Assembly: GCF_001039355.2 (NCBI RefSeq)
Contig: NW_019775840.1
Location: 62,001-126,000, forward strand
DNA length: 64,000 nucleotides
Direction: 5' to 3'
Source: Lingula anatina
Taxonomy: Eukaryota > Brachiopoda > Lingulata > Lingulida > Lingulidae
Position numbers and translations under genes: made by a program. Every line of letters starts with the position of its first letter. The stretch's first letter is position 1. Shown here piece by piece: positions 38,506-50,475 of this stretch. The notes beneath the pieces were generated by a model. That model was not told where the DNA came from and did no database searches. It saw only the letters and a list, made by a program, of their open reading frames with translations.

Positions 38506-41500
38506 CTAAAATGTCAAAAATATGTTAAAACATATGACCCAACCAAAAGCAGAGATAGGGAGCAAAAGAGAGAGAGAGAGAGATTCTGTCATGGTATCAT
38601 TAAAATACAGTTGTCAAATTTTGTACAGCATATACACATTTATAATTCCTTCATAATTTTAATTATTTAAATCTTTAATTCTTTCTACGTCAATACTATG
38701 TCTTTTTTACCCACAGTCTGGTGCAATGTATGGAATCAATACGTTATTATTTGAAGTCCTGAACCTGATTCACAATTCCTCCCGGTATATCCAGAACGAC
38801 AGCTGCAGGAATAGGTGGAAGTTTGACTGATGCACGTGGCGCCATTTTGGCAGGGCTGGCTGCGACATTGGTCTCTAACTGCAACAAAAAATGACGATGT
38901 GCCGAATATGTTAAACACTGAATGCCAACGCAAATACACCAATTTCATTAATGCGATAGTCAAAATATATATTAACTCTTCGTCTTTTACCCTATGCAGA
39001 GTCTACGTCGACAAATGAACACATGCTACACTAGAATAACTTTCAAAATTACATACAGTTAAAAATCTTATACGTGATAGTATACATGTACAAGAGGAGT
39101 GGCGAAAGTATTGCTCCGATTTGCTTGAAGGTAAACATCAGCTGGTTTTGATAGATATATCAATTTATTTATTTATTGAAAATTCATCGTGTCAAATAAA
39201 TGTCAGCACTACGGGTTCACAGACCAATGTTTAGCTCTTACATAAAGCATGTTATTACGTCAGTGTTAATATTTTGTAGGATAGCCACGTGATATTAAAG
39301 TCATAATAACTCTTCGTTTTGGCCAAAAATTGGATTTTCCCGGAAAAAACGGCAATTTTCCCATACTTACCAATGGTCAACGACCCCATTCATGCATTCA
39401 AAGTTAATCCAGGGTTTTTTTCCTAAACGTACGGAGCTCTCTCTGACATCGCATAGTCACTGTTGACCTACTTAAAACCGCGGGAAAAGCAGACAACAAC
39501 AACACTATATAAGATTCATGAGATATATTCGTCTTTTTGTTAAAAATACATTAATATCAACAATATGTGCCATTCTGGGCTTTTCGTTATCCGACGCACT
39601 GTACAAAAACTCGCAACTTACGTCTGCGTCTGCATTAATGCGTTTGGTGCCATATGTTATTTTGGTCTCGAATGAACGCGAGAATCCGCGTGACACCATT
39701 ACGTCATTAGCAACGAATGCCTTCATGACCGGGAAGAAAAGCATCGAAAGCCCTATTGACAAGCACAGATTTTAGTTTTACTACAATAACGGCCGTTTTA
39801 GTGGTAAAATACAATAGAATATATTTCCATGCGTTGTTTAAAATGTATTTCATGCGGAAGTTTGAATCTCAAAGGAAGAGTTATTATTGCTTTAATATGA
39901 CCACCATGCTACTAGACATATACTGACAACGGTTCAGTAAACGTCTAGGGGCTACGTTGCCCCAGGCTCTTAAGATATTTCGAATAAGAGCGTTTGTGGT
40001 AAATGGACGATCCTTTGCTTTGATTTCCAATCACCTTCGAGAAATTTCCATGGGTAATGGACAAGCCAGCCCATCCTGTTGACGTCATGCTGTTATAGTC
40101 ACTCTTGCACCGGGTTACCACTCCGTGGTGACTTATGGAGATCGCCATTGTCCTCTCCACTATTCTGCAAATTCTATATGCAGTTTGACCAGTTATCTCC
40201 ATATTTAGTGATTATCTGGGAGACCTTTATAGCATCCCCCTCAGAAACGGACAAAATTACGAAGGGATTTGAAAGGCGTCATCTTCCTTTGAAGACATGT
40301 GCGTTCGGGTAAACGTTCGCCCATTGTGTCAGATAAGCTGTTTTGAAAGCTACACGGGAGGCTGAACAGGTTATATACATGAATATTTCAAGGTCGCGCT
40401 CGCTGTGCCTCAGTGATTTGACTGTTCTTTTGCATTGGTAACGCAATTTCTCGCGGTCTCTCGTGGTTGCTATATGAAGAGCATTGCCGCCATCTTGCAG
40501 TTGCAAGCACAAAGGCTTGCGTCGATCAGCACGTGGAAATTATTTTGGTATCTTTTTCCTGTTTACCTTATACAAACGGGTTCTGCCGTTTGTCTTTTAT
40601 ACTTGTTATTATTCCCAAGGTTGTAATGATCTACGTTTAGTTGATATATAACTGGTTTTAAAGCAATGTATCGGCCGGTTCATGTGTGGTGCCATTTTTC
40701 AACGAGAGGCGATACTGAGAGTAAAGAAATTGTCAATTTTCATTCCAAAAATCGAGCAGACTTTAGCAAGTACCTTGAATCTATATATAAAATACACAGT
40801 AGTGTTGATGTCATCTTTATTAAAAGGAGCATAAAAACGCCAGCCTAAAAGAAATGTCAGCGAGCCCAAGAAATCGGAAAGGAATCTTAATTCATTTTAA
40901 TTCAAGACACGATTGAAGGTTTCAATATTGCCGCGTCTCAGGCTAATTTCTCACAGAGAGAAAATTTCGACGCTTGAAATATTTTCCTATCGGATCATAG
41001 CTAAAAACAAGTACGCTACACTACAATTATACAATTTTGAATGCTCATTTTACTGCAACAAACAATACTGCCTTTATCACCTAGGGCCTACTGAATTCCT
41101 CCTTGAACAAACTCATATCAAATTCTCACAAAGCTTCCAAACTGAAAGACAATTGTACTTATACTTAATATCTATAAATTTATTGTTTCATTCGCCCAAA
41201 GGACTGCATCACGTTTTCGCCATGTACCTGTCCAAATGACACAAAATGTCATCGACAACCGCGATATGCTCGCTACCTGTACGGGAGGTCACGTGTTCCG
41301 ATGGCACATGGTTTCACAAAGAGCTCGCGCTAAGCCGATTATCATTTGATCTTGCTCCGCGTTTCTGGTCCCTTCGTTATTATGCCCAAGTTGCAGGTTA
41401 CGCGAACAATAAACCGCGAATCACTATTTATGAACGGTTTCCCCATGTTACATAGCGCATTATTCACACAGATGCTGCAATATTTTTGTAACCCCCCTGC

Positions 41501-44500
41501 AGAATACTGGATATAGGCCACACTATTTGAAGCCTCACCTTGGCAGTTTGTCCCGTAGTACCCGGTAGAGCACAAACATCGATAAGAATTCACCATGTCA
41601 ACACACGCCCCACCATTTCGGCAAGGATGGCTGGAACATTCATTGATTCCTTAAGATAAAAATTATTCCAGTAAATGAAAGTACGCTAGAAATCAAGTAT
41701 TCATATACAAACACATGTCACAGATTCCTGCAGGCCCAGCATATGTAAAAGTTACGCAGATTGCTATTCTAAATAGCAATAAAATCTATGCAAATTCTAC
41801 ATTGGTCTTCTAACAATGTACGAGATGTCAGTGATAGCTTTGCCGATTTCCGGTTTGATTTACATATATCGTAATTTTGTCATTTGTTATCATAAGATAT
41901 CCTACCTAGCTGGCAGTATGTTCCCGTAAAACCACGTGGACAACTGCAGTGAAATCCACCATAACTATTTCGACAGGTGGCGCCCCTGGCACATGGGCTA
42001 TTCAAGCATTCATTAATATCTGCAATAAACAAAAAAAAAAAAAAAAAAGATTTGCCTTTAGACTTTATTTTGCAATCCATTTCGATTTTAAGTTAATTAT
42101 TAGTCCGTTTTTAAATCAGTCATATGTTACTCAAAATTGCGTTCCTTTTCATTAACAACATTGATAAAATAAAGGTTTTTCATGTTTTGAAAGAATTTCA
42201 ATAAGAGTAGATGACGAAGTTCTGGTGTGGAGTGCAAATTGCGATTACGGAAACCCATGGGATCCACGTTACAGAGTTTTCCTCCAAATAAATTATACAA
42301 TCTATCTTTAAATGTCATGAGGAAAAATGATTTGGACATGCACTTACCGGCTTCACACCTTACGCCTTGGAAACCAGAAGTACAAGAACACCAAAACGAA
42401 CCCACCAGGTCCACACACGAGGCGCCGTTTTGGCATGGTTGGCTCAAGCAACGGTTGGCCACTTTGGAAATATATATGCAGTAGTATCGAAGTAGCAAAG
42501 AAGCATTGACGCAGTAGTGGTGTGGAGCATATTTGCAGTAGAAATGCAGTATACCCTACTGCAATTCTACTTCAAAAATTACATAGGGTTGTACAGAGGA
42601 GGAGCATTCATGCAGTAGATTAGCAGCATGATAGAAGCATGTTTCAAATATGCTAATTAGCTCCCAATGCGAAGCAGATTTGAGGCATGTTTGCAGTATA
42701 ATTGCAGTAGTCTGCTGCGCTGGAGCATCTACTGCGTTTTCGTGCGGGATATATAAACGTGATTAAATTTCGATACAGATATAATATGGTCTATGTCATA
42801 GAGATCGTAAGCATTCATATTTTTTGTATGTAATGGTTGGAATGTATGGAATTTAGCTGCCATTTGTCAAAGTAAACTGATACCTTCGTTGATTTTTTAC
42901 ATTGGAATAAAAATTATTATGAATACATTCCAGTGTTTAATCATTTCCACTGTATTTTTCTTACCTCTTCATCACACATATAAAAGGGGTCAGTCGTTTA
43001 GAATATATTTTTTTTCAAATGATTTTTGCTTGTTTCTAATGAAAAGGTAGAATTGTGATCTTTACTTTAGAATACCCATAAAACTCTAGTAAGTCTAGTG
43101 CTTGTGATGAAGTTATTGGTGTAACTCTTACTTGTTTCACAATTACTCCCGGTGTATCCATGGGGACAGCTACAAGAATAGGTGATAGCATTACTCCTGC
43201 ACGTGGCGCCATTTTGGCAGGGCCGGCTGCGACACAGATCCTTTACTGTAATATAAAACATAGCTTTACCCAGCAAAGAAACGTAAGAGCTTCGTTATAG
43301 AACTAGGAAACACATTCCATTATCCATGTTTGAGACTAAAATTCCTACAAAATATCAAACTGAGGCATTTGACAAGCCACTTAAGGATTTTTATTAAACT
43401 GTGTTTCACATTTATAATTATTGAAGAATTTATAAATAACCCAAAAGTCATTTGATGTTTACCAGGTTACTAATTGTTTTCTTTTGTTTCACCTTTTGTT
43501 CATTTGAAGAGCGCTCTTTCTCCACATGAGTTGTCACTGTTTTTAACAGCGTGCTTAGAATGACACTCACACAGAAGGTTTGTTCAATTTGATATTCGAT
43601 ATAAAGGCACAGAAAGGACGTTAAATGCTCACCTTGGCAGTTAGTCCCGTAGTATCCAGCAGAACATAAACATCGATATGAATTCACCATGTCAACACAA
43701 GTCCCACCATTCTGACAAGGACGACTGGAGCATTCACTAATTTCTTAAACGTTAATGTGAATAAGATTAATGTAAGCTGGTAAAAAGGCCAATTAATTTT
43801 AATCGTTTAACCAAAACATCTTATAAATAACACAGAAAACGGTGTACTGACATTGTTAAGTTTACAGAATTAAAAAATTCACTTCGTATGTTTTCCTTCC
43901 ATCTATCAGTATACTATATTTGTATTAGCTAAAGTAGCATACCAAGTTGACACAATTTGCCAGTAAAACCAGGAGGGCAATCGCAGTCAAAACCGCCATG
44001 ATTATTTCTACAGGTGGCGCCCCTGGCACACGGGTTGTTCATGCATTCATTGATGTCTGCAAAAGAAAAATATTTGTATCTTTAACTTATTTTCTGTCTA
44101 TTTTCCAATTGCATTTCTTTTTACTTATTCCAGCCGTTGTCACTGTAATAAATAGGCATCTCTGTGGCCACACTCCATTAGATTTCGTCATGCCTACATT
44201 TCGGACTGATATCTGCTTATAAATCATCTTTTTAAAGTTGGGTTTTCACTTTGGGTGGATTGGCATTTTTCCCCTTTTCACCAAATTTATGCAGAGATAC
44301 AATATTATATCAAATGACTTCCTTCGTTTAATTACCATTTGACCCATTGTTTGCTGAAACCAAACTCTCAAATACATGGTTGAGTTTGTCACTATTTTCT
44401 TTTTGGGTAAACGCTAGCGACCATACAACAATAGCAACCAATGCAGCGCACATGATTCCCACTAAAACCAATGCTATTTGTAATCGTCTATTGACTTTTG

Positions 44501-44938
44501 TCTTTGGTGGCTGTGTAATGCTTGTATTGGGATCATCGGCATTGTCAGTTGGACCAGAAATCCTTAAACTCTCGTAAACACTTGTTGTCTCCTCTGGAGC
44601 GAGATCCATACCCGCCGAAGTTTCATATGTTGCATTTACATACGCGGCACTTTGGTCTTGAGGAGTAGTAAATAACTTGATACCTAAAAGTAGTTATAGC
44701 ATGATTTCATCATGGAATTGACAACTCCATGCAAAGTGATAATTTCAGATCGCCTGAATATCAGGCTCACAAATAAATAAGTAAAGGTGAGAAACCAATA
44801 TATATATTTCCAAAGATTATATTTAACACAGGGAAAGCATATTCATTTTAATAGCTTATACTTAAAACATGTTTATTAAACGAACCCTATTCATAAGAAC
44901 TGATTAATCCATGGATGCATACCTCTTGAATCTGCCAT
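38171..44938 (-). CDS. unit B: type II membrane receptor, 7 EGF-like domains and a C-terminal SRCR (496 aa predicted)
   Basis: Exons (minus): 44923-44938, 44336-44683, 43943-44056, 43633-43743, 43132-43245, 42348-42461, 41906-42019, 41539-41649, 38765-38878, 38171-38505. Every junction is GT-AG and phase 1; total 1491 nt, exactly 497 codons with the stop. Cytoplasmic tail: Y20 (AAYVNATY, a YxN site), Y25 and Y42 (SVYESL, an exact ITIM consensus and also a YxxL sorting signal). Membrane helix about 73-97 after KVNRR; EGF1-7 at 122-385; SRCR at 386-496. Topology as in MARCO and SR-A scavenger receptors; ligand and signalling role are inferred. The most complete gene of the array. Its promoter (54957-55082) is pushed 10 kb upstream by an LTR element in the 5' intron. 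Confidence 0.85.
38765..38878 (-). CDS. unit B EGF exon 7
   Basis: 114 nt, phase 1-1. [31 protein letters not shown]. Confidence 0.88.
39292..39898. mobile_element. 607-bp MITE (AAAGnnATAATAACTCTTCG ends) in intron of unit B
   Basis: ATATTAAAGTCATAATAACT at 39292 mirrors AGTTATTATTGCTTTAATAT ending at 39898. Shares its ends and about 110 bp of interior with the element at 47701-48052. Confidence 0.8.
39899..41538. other. enlarged intron of unit B (EGF6 to EGF7), no gene seen
   Basis: About 1.6 kb not found in the matching introns of C or D. Mixed-composition sequence with several CACGTG-like and AATAAA-like motifs; no frame I recognise. Confidence 0.45.
41539..41649 (-). CDS. unit B EGF exon 6
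   Basis: 111 nt, phase 1-1. [36 protein letters not shown]. Confidence 0.88.
41906..42019 (-). CDS. unit B EGF exon 5 (calcium-binding type)
   Basis: 114 nt, phase 1-1. [36 protein letters not shown]-x-N-E-C with C-x-N-x4-F-x-C. Confidence 0.88.
42348..42461 (-). CDS. unit B EGF exon 4
   Basis: 114 nt, phase 1-1. [29 protein letters not shown]. The acceptor TTCCAAAG has a weak pyrimidine tract, as in unit C. Confidence 0.85.
42476..42750. repeat. GCAGTAG-rich repeat element in unit B intron
   Basis: GCAGTAGTATCGAAGTAGCA (42479) and following ~95 bp recur in reverse orientation at 58672-58775. Dense in CTGC and GCAGTA motifs; short inverted pairs inside. Confidence 0.65.
43132..43245 (-). 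CDS. unit B EGF exon 3
   Basis: 114 nt, phase 1-1. [31 protein letters not shown]. Confidence 0.88.
43633..43743 (-). CDS. unit B EGF exon 2
   Basis: 111 nt, phase 1-1. [27 protein letters not shown]. Carries CxSxPC and C-x4-T-C patterns together. Confidence 0.88.
43943..44056 (-). CDS. unit B EGF exon 1 (calcium-binding type)
   Basis: 114 nt, phase 1-1. [35 protein letters not shown]. Confidence 0.88.
44336..44683 (-). CDS. unit B cytoplasmic tail and membrane exon
   Basis: 348 nt. Acceptor CTTTTAG, donor AAATG|GTAATT. Tail [13 protein letters not shown] and [11 protein letters not shown], spacer [12 protein letters not shown], helix from LQIALVLV to VVWSLAF, then a polar stalk [10 protein letters not shown] with an N-glycosylation site. 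Confidence 0.92.
44923..44938 (-). CDS. unit B first coding exon (MADSR)
   Basis: ATGGCAGATTCAAGAG followed by GTATGC. Joins 44683 in frame as R-G-I-K-L. Confidence 0.8.
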
Positions 44939-45450
44939 GTTTACTTTCTTCGAATTTCAAAAGCTGTGGAATAATAAAATGTTGTATTGCCACATCTTTC
45001 AAAGTTTGACGCATATTGCAAACGAAGAAAAATGTAAATGTGCATTTTGCAACTACGACACATTTTACGACAGTAATGCATTTTAACGGTTTGAATAACA
45101 TATTTATTATATAATATAGGTTCACGCATATTCTCTTTCATATTTTTCTGAAAATAGGATGAACCACGATTACAACATTGCCGTAATAACTTTGGAGCCG
45201 TGAGGGGAGTGTAGTTAAAGGTTTTTTGGTTCAACATTTCAAACCAAACACCAATGCTAAACGCTTGTCGCTAAAAGCGAATTACTGCGGATTACAGCCG
45301 GATCAGTGTGTAAACAAGGATGACAGCGCTGTACTATATTGGTTAACGTTTCAGTGACATAAAAAAGTTGATTGTAAATGCGCCGTGGTTGCAGGATGCA
45401 TAATGCTGATGTAAATTGTCTTTTCTTTATTCTTTTTGCGGTCGTTGTTA

Positions 45451-45728
45451 TGTAATGTTAGTTAGTGACAGCATGCAGTGAATAAGAGCGGGGAATGTTT
45501 AGTAGAGTAACTTAAGTTGATTGACATGCTCTTATGGTATTTATACAACTGCGCTTAGTGTAAACAGAGAGAAGGCCGCTAGAGATTGCATGAGGTAGGA
45601 ATAGAAATGAAGGAAGCAGCGCGGGTAATAACTGGACAGTAGTTCAATAAATAATAAGAAAGATAATATCTGAGTTGTATTTGCTACCTCGCGTAACATG
45701 AAGAAGACAAGCCAATTACTTCGTCACA
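45451..45728. repeat. left LTR (278 bp)
   Basis: TGTAATGTTAGTTAGTGACA ... TTCGTCACA. Contains AATAAATAATAAG near its end as a likely polyadenylation signal, suggesting plus-strand orientation. Confidence 0.9.
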
Positions 45729-46710
45729 AATGGTGGAGGATGCAAAATATAAACATAGATGTTTGACATCATGAGTCTTGTCGAAAAGAGAGAGAACGAT
45801 CACCGGACGAAAATACGCAGGCGAACACAAAGTATCTAGATGGGAGATTGGAATTGGACAAACATAAAATGGAAGGTAAGACAATTGCTTTTAACGATTA
45901 TTTTAGAAAATGCTTTTTGCGATATTTAGATGACTATATGGTAGCCAGCCACAATTTCAAATATTATGCATTAGTGAGGTTAACATAGTTTTACGAAGGC
46001 TGAGAAATGCAAACTTAGCATTATCTGAATAGTTTCATTGCGCGAGAAGAGGTCAGGTATTAAGGGTACATAGTTTCAGTAACTGATATTCGCGTTGATT
46101 AAGTGTAAGGCAGCGCCAGAATTCCATGCTCATTTGAATGTAATCGAATTTCTAGAAGTAATGAATTATTGGTTATTGAATTTATCCCCTAACAGATTTC
46201 AATTAAGCAGAGTAAAGGTAAACACCTCGCGAATGTAGACGCGATTAACCGCCGCCCTTACCATGAGGGAAACGTTGAAGAATAAGACTTAGAAAAACAT
46301 AATGACCCTGCACAGTTTTTTAATGATGCATGTTTGAACAGAATACATATGTTAGACACTATCTTAAGACAAGTACAGTCTTGTGCAGAGAAGGTGACAT
46401 TACGGATACGGATAAACCACCCTAATCTTACGTATCGCACATTGCACATAATTACAGGGTAAACACAATAGGCCACAATGCTTAGAGTAAGTCAGCTGGG
46501 TTACGGGAAGTAATTTGAGTTGGCCTCGTTTGAGGTGATGAGTGACAGCCTTAATTGCCACCTCTCCCTCTACTGATGCTGCTGAGCGGCAGCTTTAATT
46601 GTCACCTCCCAAGTCCCAGTCGCTTATCCGATTATCTGCCCGACTGCACACAATCATTGTTCATCTATATGTGACACGCTTTCATCGTATTCGTCCTTCC
46701 GATAGTATTT

Positions 46711-47015
46711 AAAGCCTAGGTCCCAACTACGTTTTCGACGCACGGTTTTTTGGTTCCTTGCGTCCGACTAGGACGTAGCTAGACCGCACGTAGCGGCTGT
46801 TGACCATGTCGAAAAGTTTCTACGTGCTGTTTGCGTCCTCCAAAAGTCGCACGATGGACGTGCTCCTCACGCACGAACTCCCACGTTTTCCCCATTTTTG
46901 GCCGTAGACCACACGTAGCAGCCCATACGTTCGGTTGGGACCTAGGCTTTACTTGATTCCCTCCCTGCGATTTAGCTACGTCCTAGACGAACGCAAGGAA
47001 CCTAAAAACCGTGCG
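46711..47015. repeat. interlocked inverted repeats inside the LTR element
   Basis: Pair 1: AAAGCCTAGGTCCCAAC (46711-46727) and its exact complement (46934-46950). Pair 2: about 46738-46786 and 46974-47015 (GGTTCCTTGCGTCC with AACGCAAGGAACC). The order is A-B-A'-B', not nested. Confidence 0.75.
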
Positions 47016-47700
47016 TTTTTGCTGCGCACATAGTTACAGTTTTTTGCTGTAAATTGTGTTGTAGATTTTAAAATTCCCATGTGTTGTTGATTATGAATTT
47101 TGAAAATAAAGGAACCATAACCAAAATAAGACGGCGTATTTTACGTTTTTCCTTGAGGCATCAATTTCAGCTCAAATTATTACATTGAAATGCTCACACT
47201 ATTATAAATTTTTTTATATTATAATATAATTGATTGCAGTTTAACCTGGCTTTGCCCTAACCTTTTCGATCACGAAGAACAACAGGGACCGGGTAATCTA
47301 TCCAAACAGGTTTTTTTACTTTTACTTTAAATTATGAAGCGGCGCGGAGGATTCAATTGGAGATTAAGATGACGACGATAATATCCATTGACTCGTACGT
47401 CAAATTATGGCTGTACCCACGCACCATTTTTCCATTACTTATTCCCACCATCCCTAATCAACGATCTCACCTGGTTTCTGACGAATATCAACGCTCACTT
47501 ATCGTCACTACAATTTCGTTACAGGAAATATCCTAACGGCAACTGGATTTAACGCTTCTACATATTAGTTTGGAGACCCTCATTTGAATTAAGCTGTTTT
47601 CTTTGGTACCAACGTCTTACTAATGAACCACAACTTTAAAACAGGTCGGAAGCGAGCATATAAAAACTGCTTTTGAATTAAGCCATTAAAATTCACATAG

Positions 47701-48052
47701 TTAAAGGGATAATAACTTTTTGTATGAGATCTACCTGTATATTTCACAATAAAAACATTGTGAATAACTCATAGAAATATAATATATTCTGTTTTACCAC
47801 AAAAACGGCAGTTATAGCTATTTTTTCTGATATCTGAGCTTGTCTTTAGATCACGTGTCCTCCATTGATGACTATACTCTGTTAAAATCTCTTAAGAGAT
47901 TTTAACAAAAAACCAAACTTTTTAGAAAAAAACCAGGGACTAACTTTGAATGTAAAAATGGATTCATTAGCCATTGGTAAGTATGGGAAAATTGTTGTTT
48001 ACTCCAGGAAAATTCATTTTTTGGCCGAAACGAAGAGTTATTATCCCTTTAA
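47701..48052. mobile_element. 352-bp MITE inside the LTR element
   Basis: TTAAAGGGATAATAACTTTT (47701) mirrors GAGTTATTATCCCTTTAA (48035-48052). Right-half interior matches 39313-39430 in reverse. The TTAA-like ends may be its target duplication. Confidence 0.8.
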
Positions 48053-50451
48053 GGGTTTTCCTTAACTGAAGGAACTTGCAGGCAACATAACTGTATCATC
48101 ACAATAATTTATATGTGTCCACACAATGATCAAAGACTACAGCATGGTTATGTAATGTTTTCATGGAATCTGGCCGGCTATCATTACCAATAAATATGTT
48201 AAAATTTTTTTGGTTGAAATTTGCTTGGTTTGGTGCATGTTAGCTCCTTCTGTCACATTATACGTTACCGATACGGACTGTCACCAGCACCTATTACTGG
48301 CGACGGATGTTTCTCCTGTGCTTTTTTGTTTTTCGAATTTATATCAGAATATTTTATCTATCGCAATAAGTGAAATGTCTGGCATATATTTATATAGCAA
48401 ATATTCTTATATGACATTATTCATACAACTTATTCAATCCAGATTTAGTTCACGTGTATCTTGATGGAATGATTTAAGCAAGCAGTTTTCTAAGAACTTT
48501 ATTTTAAATTGTAATTTTCTAAGAACTTTATTTTAATTTAATGGTTTTATATTCCCATCCTTCTGCTGAAACGAGCAGATTTCTTATTGTTTCATGAATA
48601 AAATAATAAATAAAAATCCCTTCTCCATACAATGTTCTTCGTTTGGTAATTATCCTTGTTGAACAGTGAACGAAAATAAAGGCAGTCTCAAGAAATATGT
48701 TGATGGAGAGATAGGAAGAAGGTGATCTTATTGGAAGTCTCAATTTACCTGTACGTTGCAGTAATTAACCTGTTAGCTTACGTGGCAGCTCTGATTAAGT
48801 GTCACCTGAAAATCTTTTGTCCGACTTAAACTTTCAAGATGTGCCAAGTTTGATTTCAATCACACTCCCTGCGGCAACTGCCGATACGAAACCAGCACCG
48901 GACAAAAGTGAAATTATCATCCCAAGAGGAAATCTAAAGCACGGAGATGTCTGCTCGCCAGCTGTCCAAAGTTGGTAAGTTAATGGTACAGTTGAAAATA
49001 TACGAAAACATACACCCTAGAATAGATCACAGAATTAAGGAATGTGCTTTTGTGCGACTACATGTACATGTAGCCTTATTTCTACAATTATTATTATCAT
49101 CATTATTATCAACTCTGCCCTCCACACAATTAACTCAAACATTACAGAAAGAAGGTTCCGTTAAGATGTTATGTTGTTGGTGTGATGTTCATTACATAGG
49201 ATTGGACGTTGCTTTTACGGGTAAAAAACCCTACAACACTCTTAAAATTAGACTGCGCTAAATAGGGTATCGACTAGTAAGCAAACTAAAATCAAGGAGG
49301 GAGGGATGTGCCACAGAAACGGATTACTAATTAGCACCTCTTTACTATCTAGAATTGTACATACACCATACTGACTCTTGTCAAAGCAGACACAGGCTCT
49401 AAATATTGTAATACAATAGATGTAGCGTTTACACCCCCCCCCCTCACCCCCACCGATAATGACTGGCCTGTAATTGTGCGTTTAACAAAGGTAGTGGTAC
49501 AGTGATATTCACCCCTTAAGCCTCTGGCGATAGTCAAGCAAGCAGAACAAGATATAAAACCAGGGACAGCGTTAACTTGAAAGGAACACTTTCAATTCAG
49601 GTTAATTTAAAACTGATTCATGTTTGGAGATTCCCTAGCGATAATAACCACCAACTAACAATTATGTGCAAGTTATATAAACATGTGGTCATAGTGTACC
49701 CGTAAATGTATAAGCAATTCATATGCATTTCAACATTTTCTGAGGTTAAATAGCCCTTCAAATGAAAGAGAGAGAGAAAAAAAAGAAAAATTGTCGTGAA
49801 TGTGAAGCAAGTCTTTTGCTTCCTGGTTGAAAATGAAAAGCAATTTTTGGACAAAAACAGCAATTTCTTCTCAATATTTTATTTGTCTAAATAAATGTCA
49901 ATTCTACGAATAATTCTTGTAAATTACAAAATGATAATAAAAAAGCATGCTTTGCGCTCTTTACGCTGCTGGTTCCCTCTTGAAACACTCCACACGTGAC
50001 GCAAGTTGTGCAGTTGATATGTTCATTTCTGACAGAAAGCAGTCAATAAAATTGCCTGAAACATCTGTTACACTGGCCGGACAGACCATTTTGCATAATA
50101 ATTTTGGTCCCTCCTTCACTATAAACTGAGCCACACAACAGTGGTCAAATTCCTGCTTAAATCAAGACGGTTACTCCAGCACACTTTCCCGCCATTTTGC
50201 ATTAATTTGACACATGTAGTCGTAGTGTAAAATATCAACGAAGTACTGATTGGCTTAAAAACCGGAAGCTAGAGGAAATGGACCAAGCGTTTACCTTGAC
50301 ACAAATGGCCTTCGTTAAATTTGTAGGCAGTCATGTGACGTGAGAGTGCCGTGAAACTTATTACGAGTTTTCGCATTTATGTTATTCCGATTGAACAGTA
50401 TGATTAGTCGGACGTCGGCGAAAAATGGGAAATTATTTTTGGTTTAAATTT

Positions 50452-50475
50452 TATTTATTTATTTATTTATTTATT
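50452..50475. repeat. (TTTA)n microsatellite
   Basis: Six TTTA units. Confidence 0.85.

Noticed and set aside
42227-42509. Plus-strand frames opposite the EGF and SRCR exons (also at 18529-18843, 19586-19801, 29071-29324, 43947-44222, 62926-63234)
   Set aside because: They mirror the conserved minus-strand exons, whose splice sites, cysteines and phase are consistent; the plus-strand readings have no domain.
49801-49830. CTTCCTGGTTGA inside the LTR element as another promoter copy
   Set aside because: No E-box at the usual distance, no donor downstream and no homology around it; likely chance.
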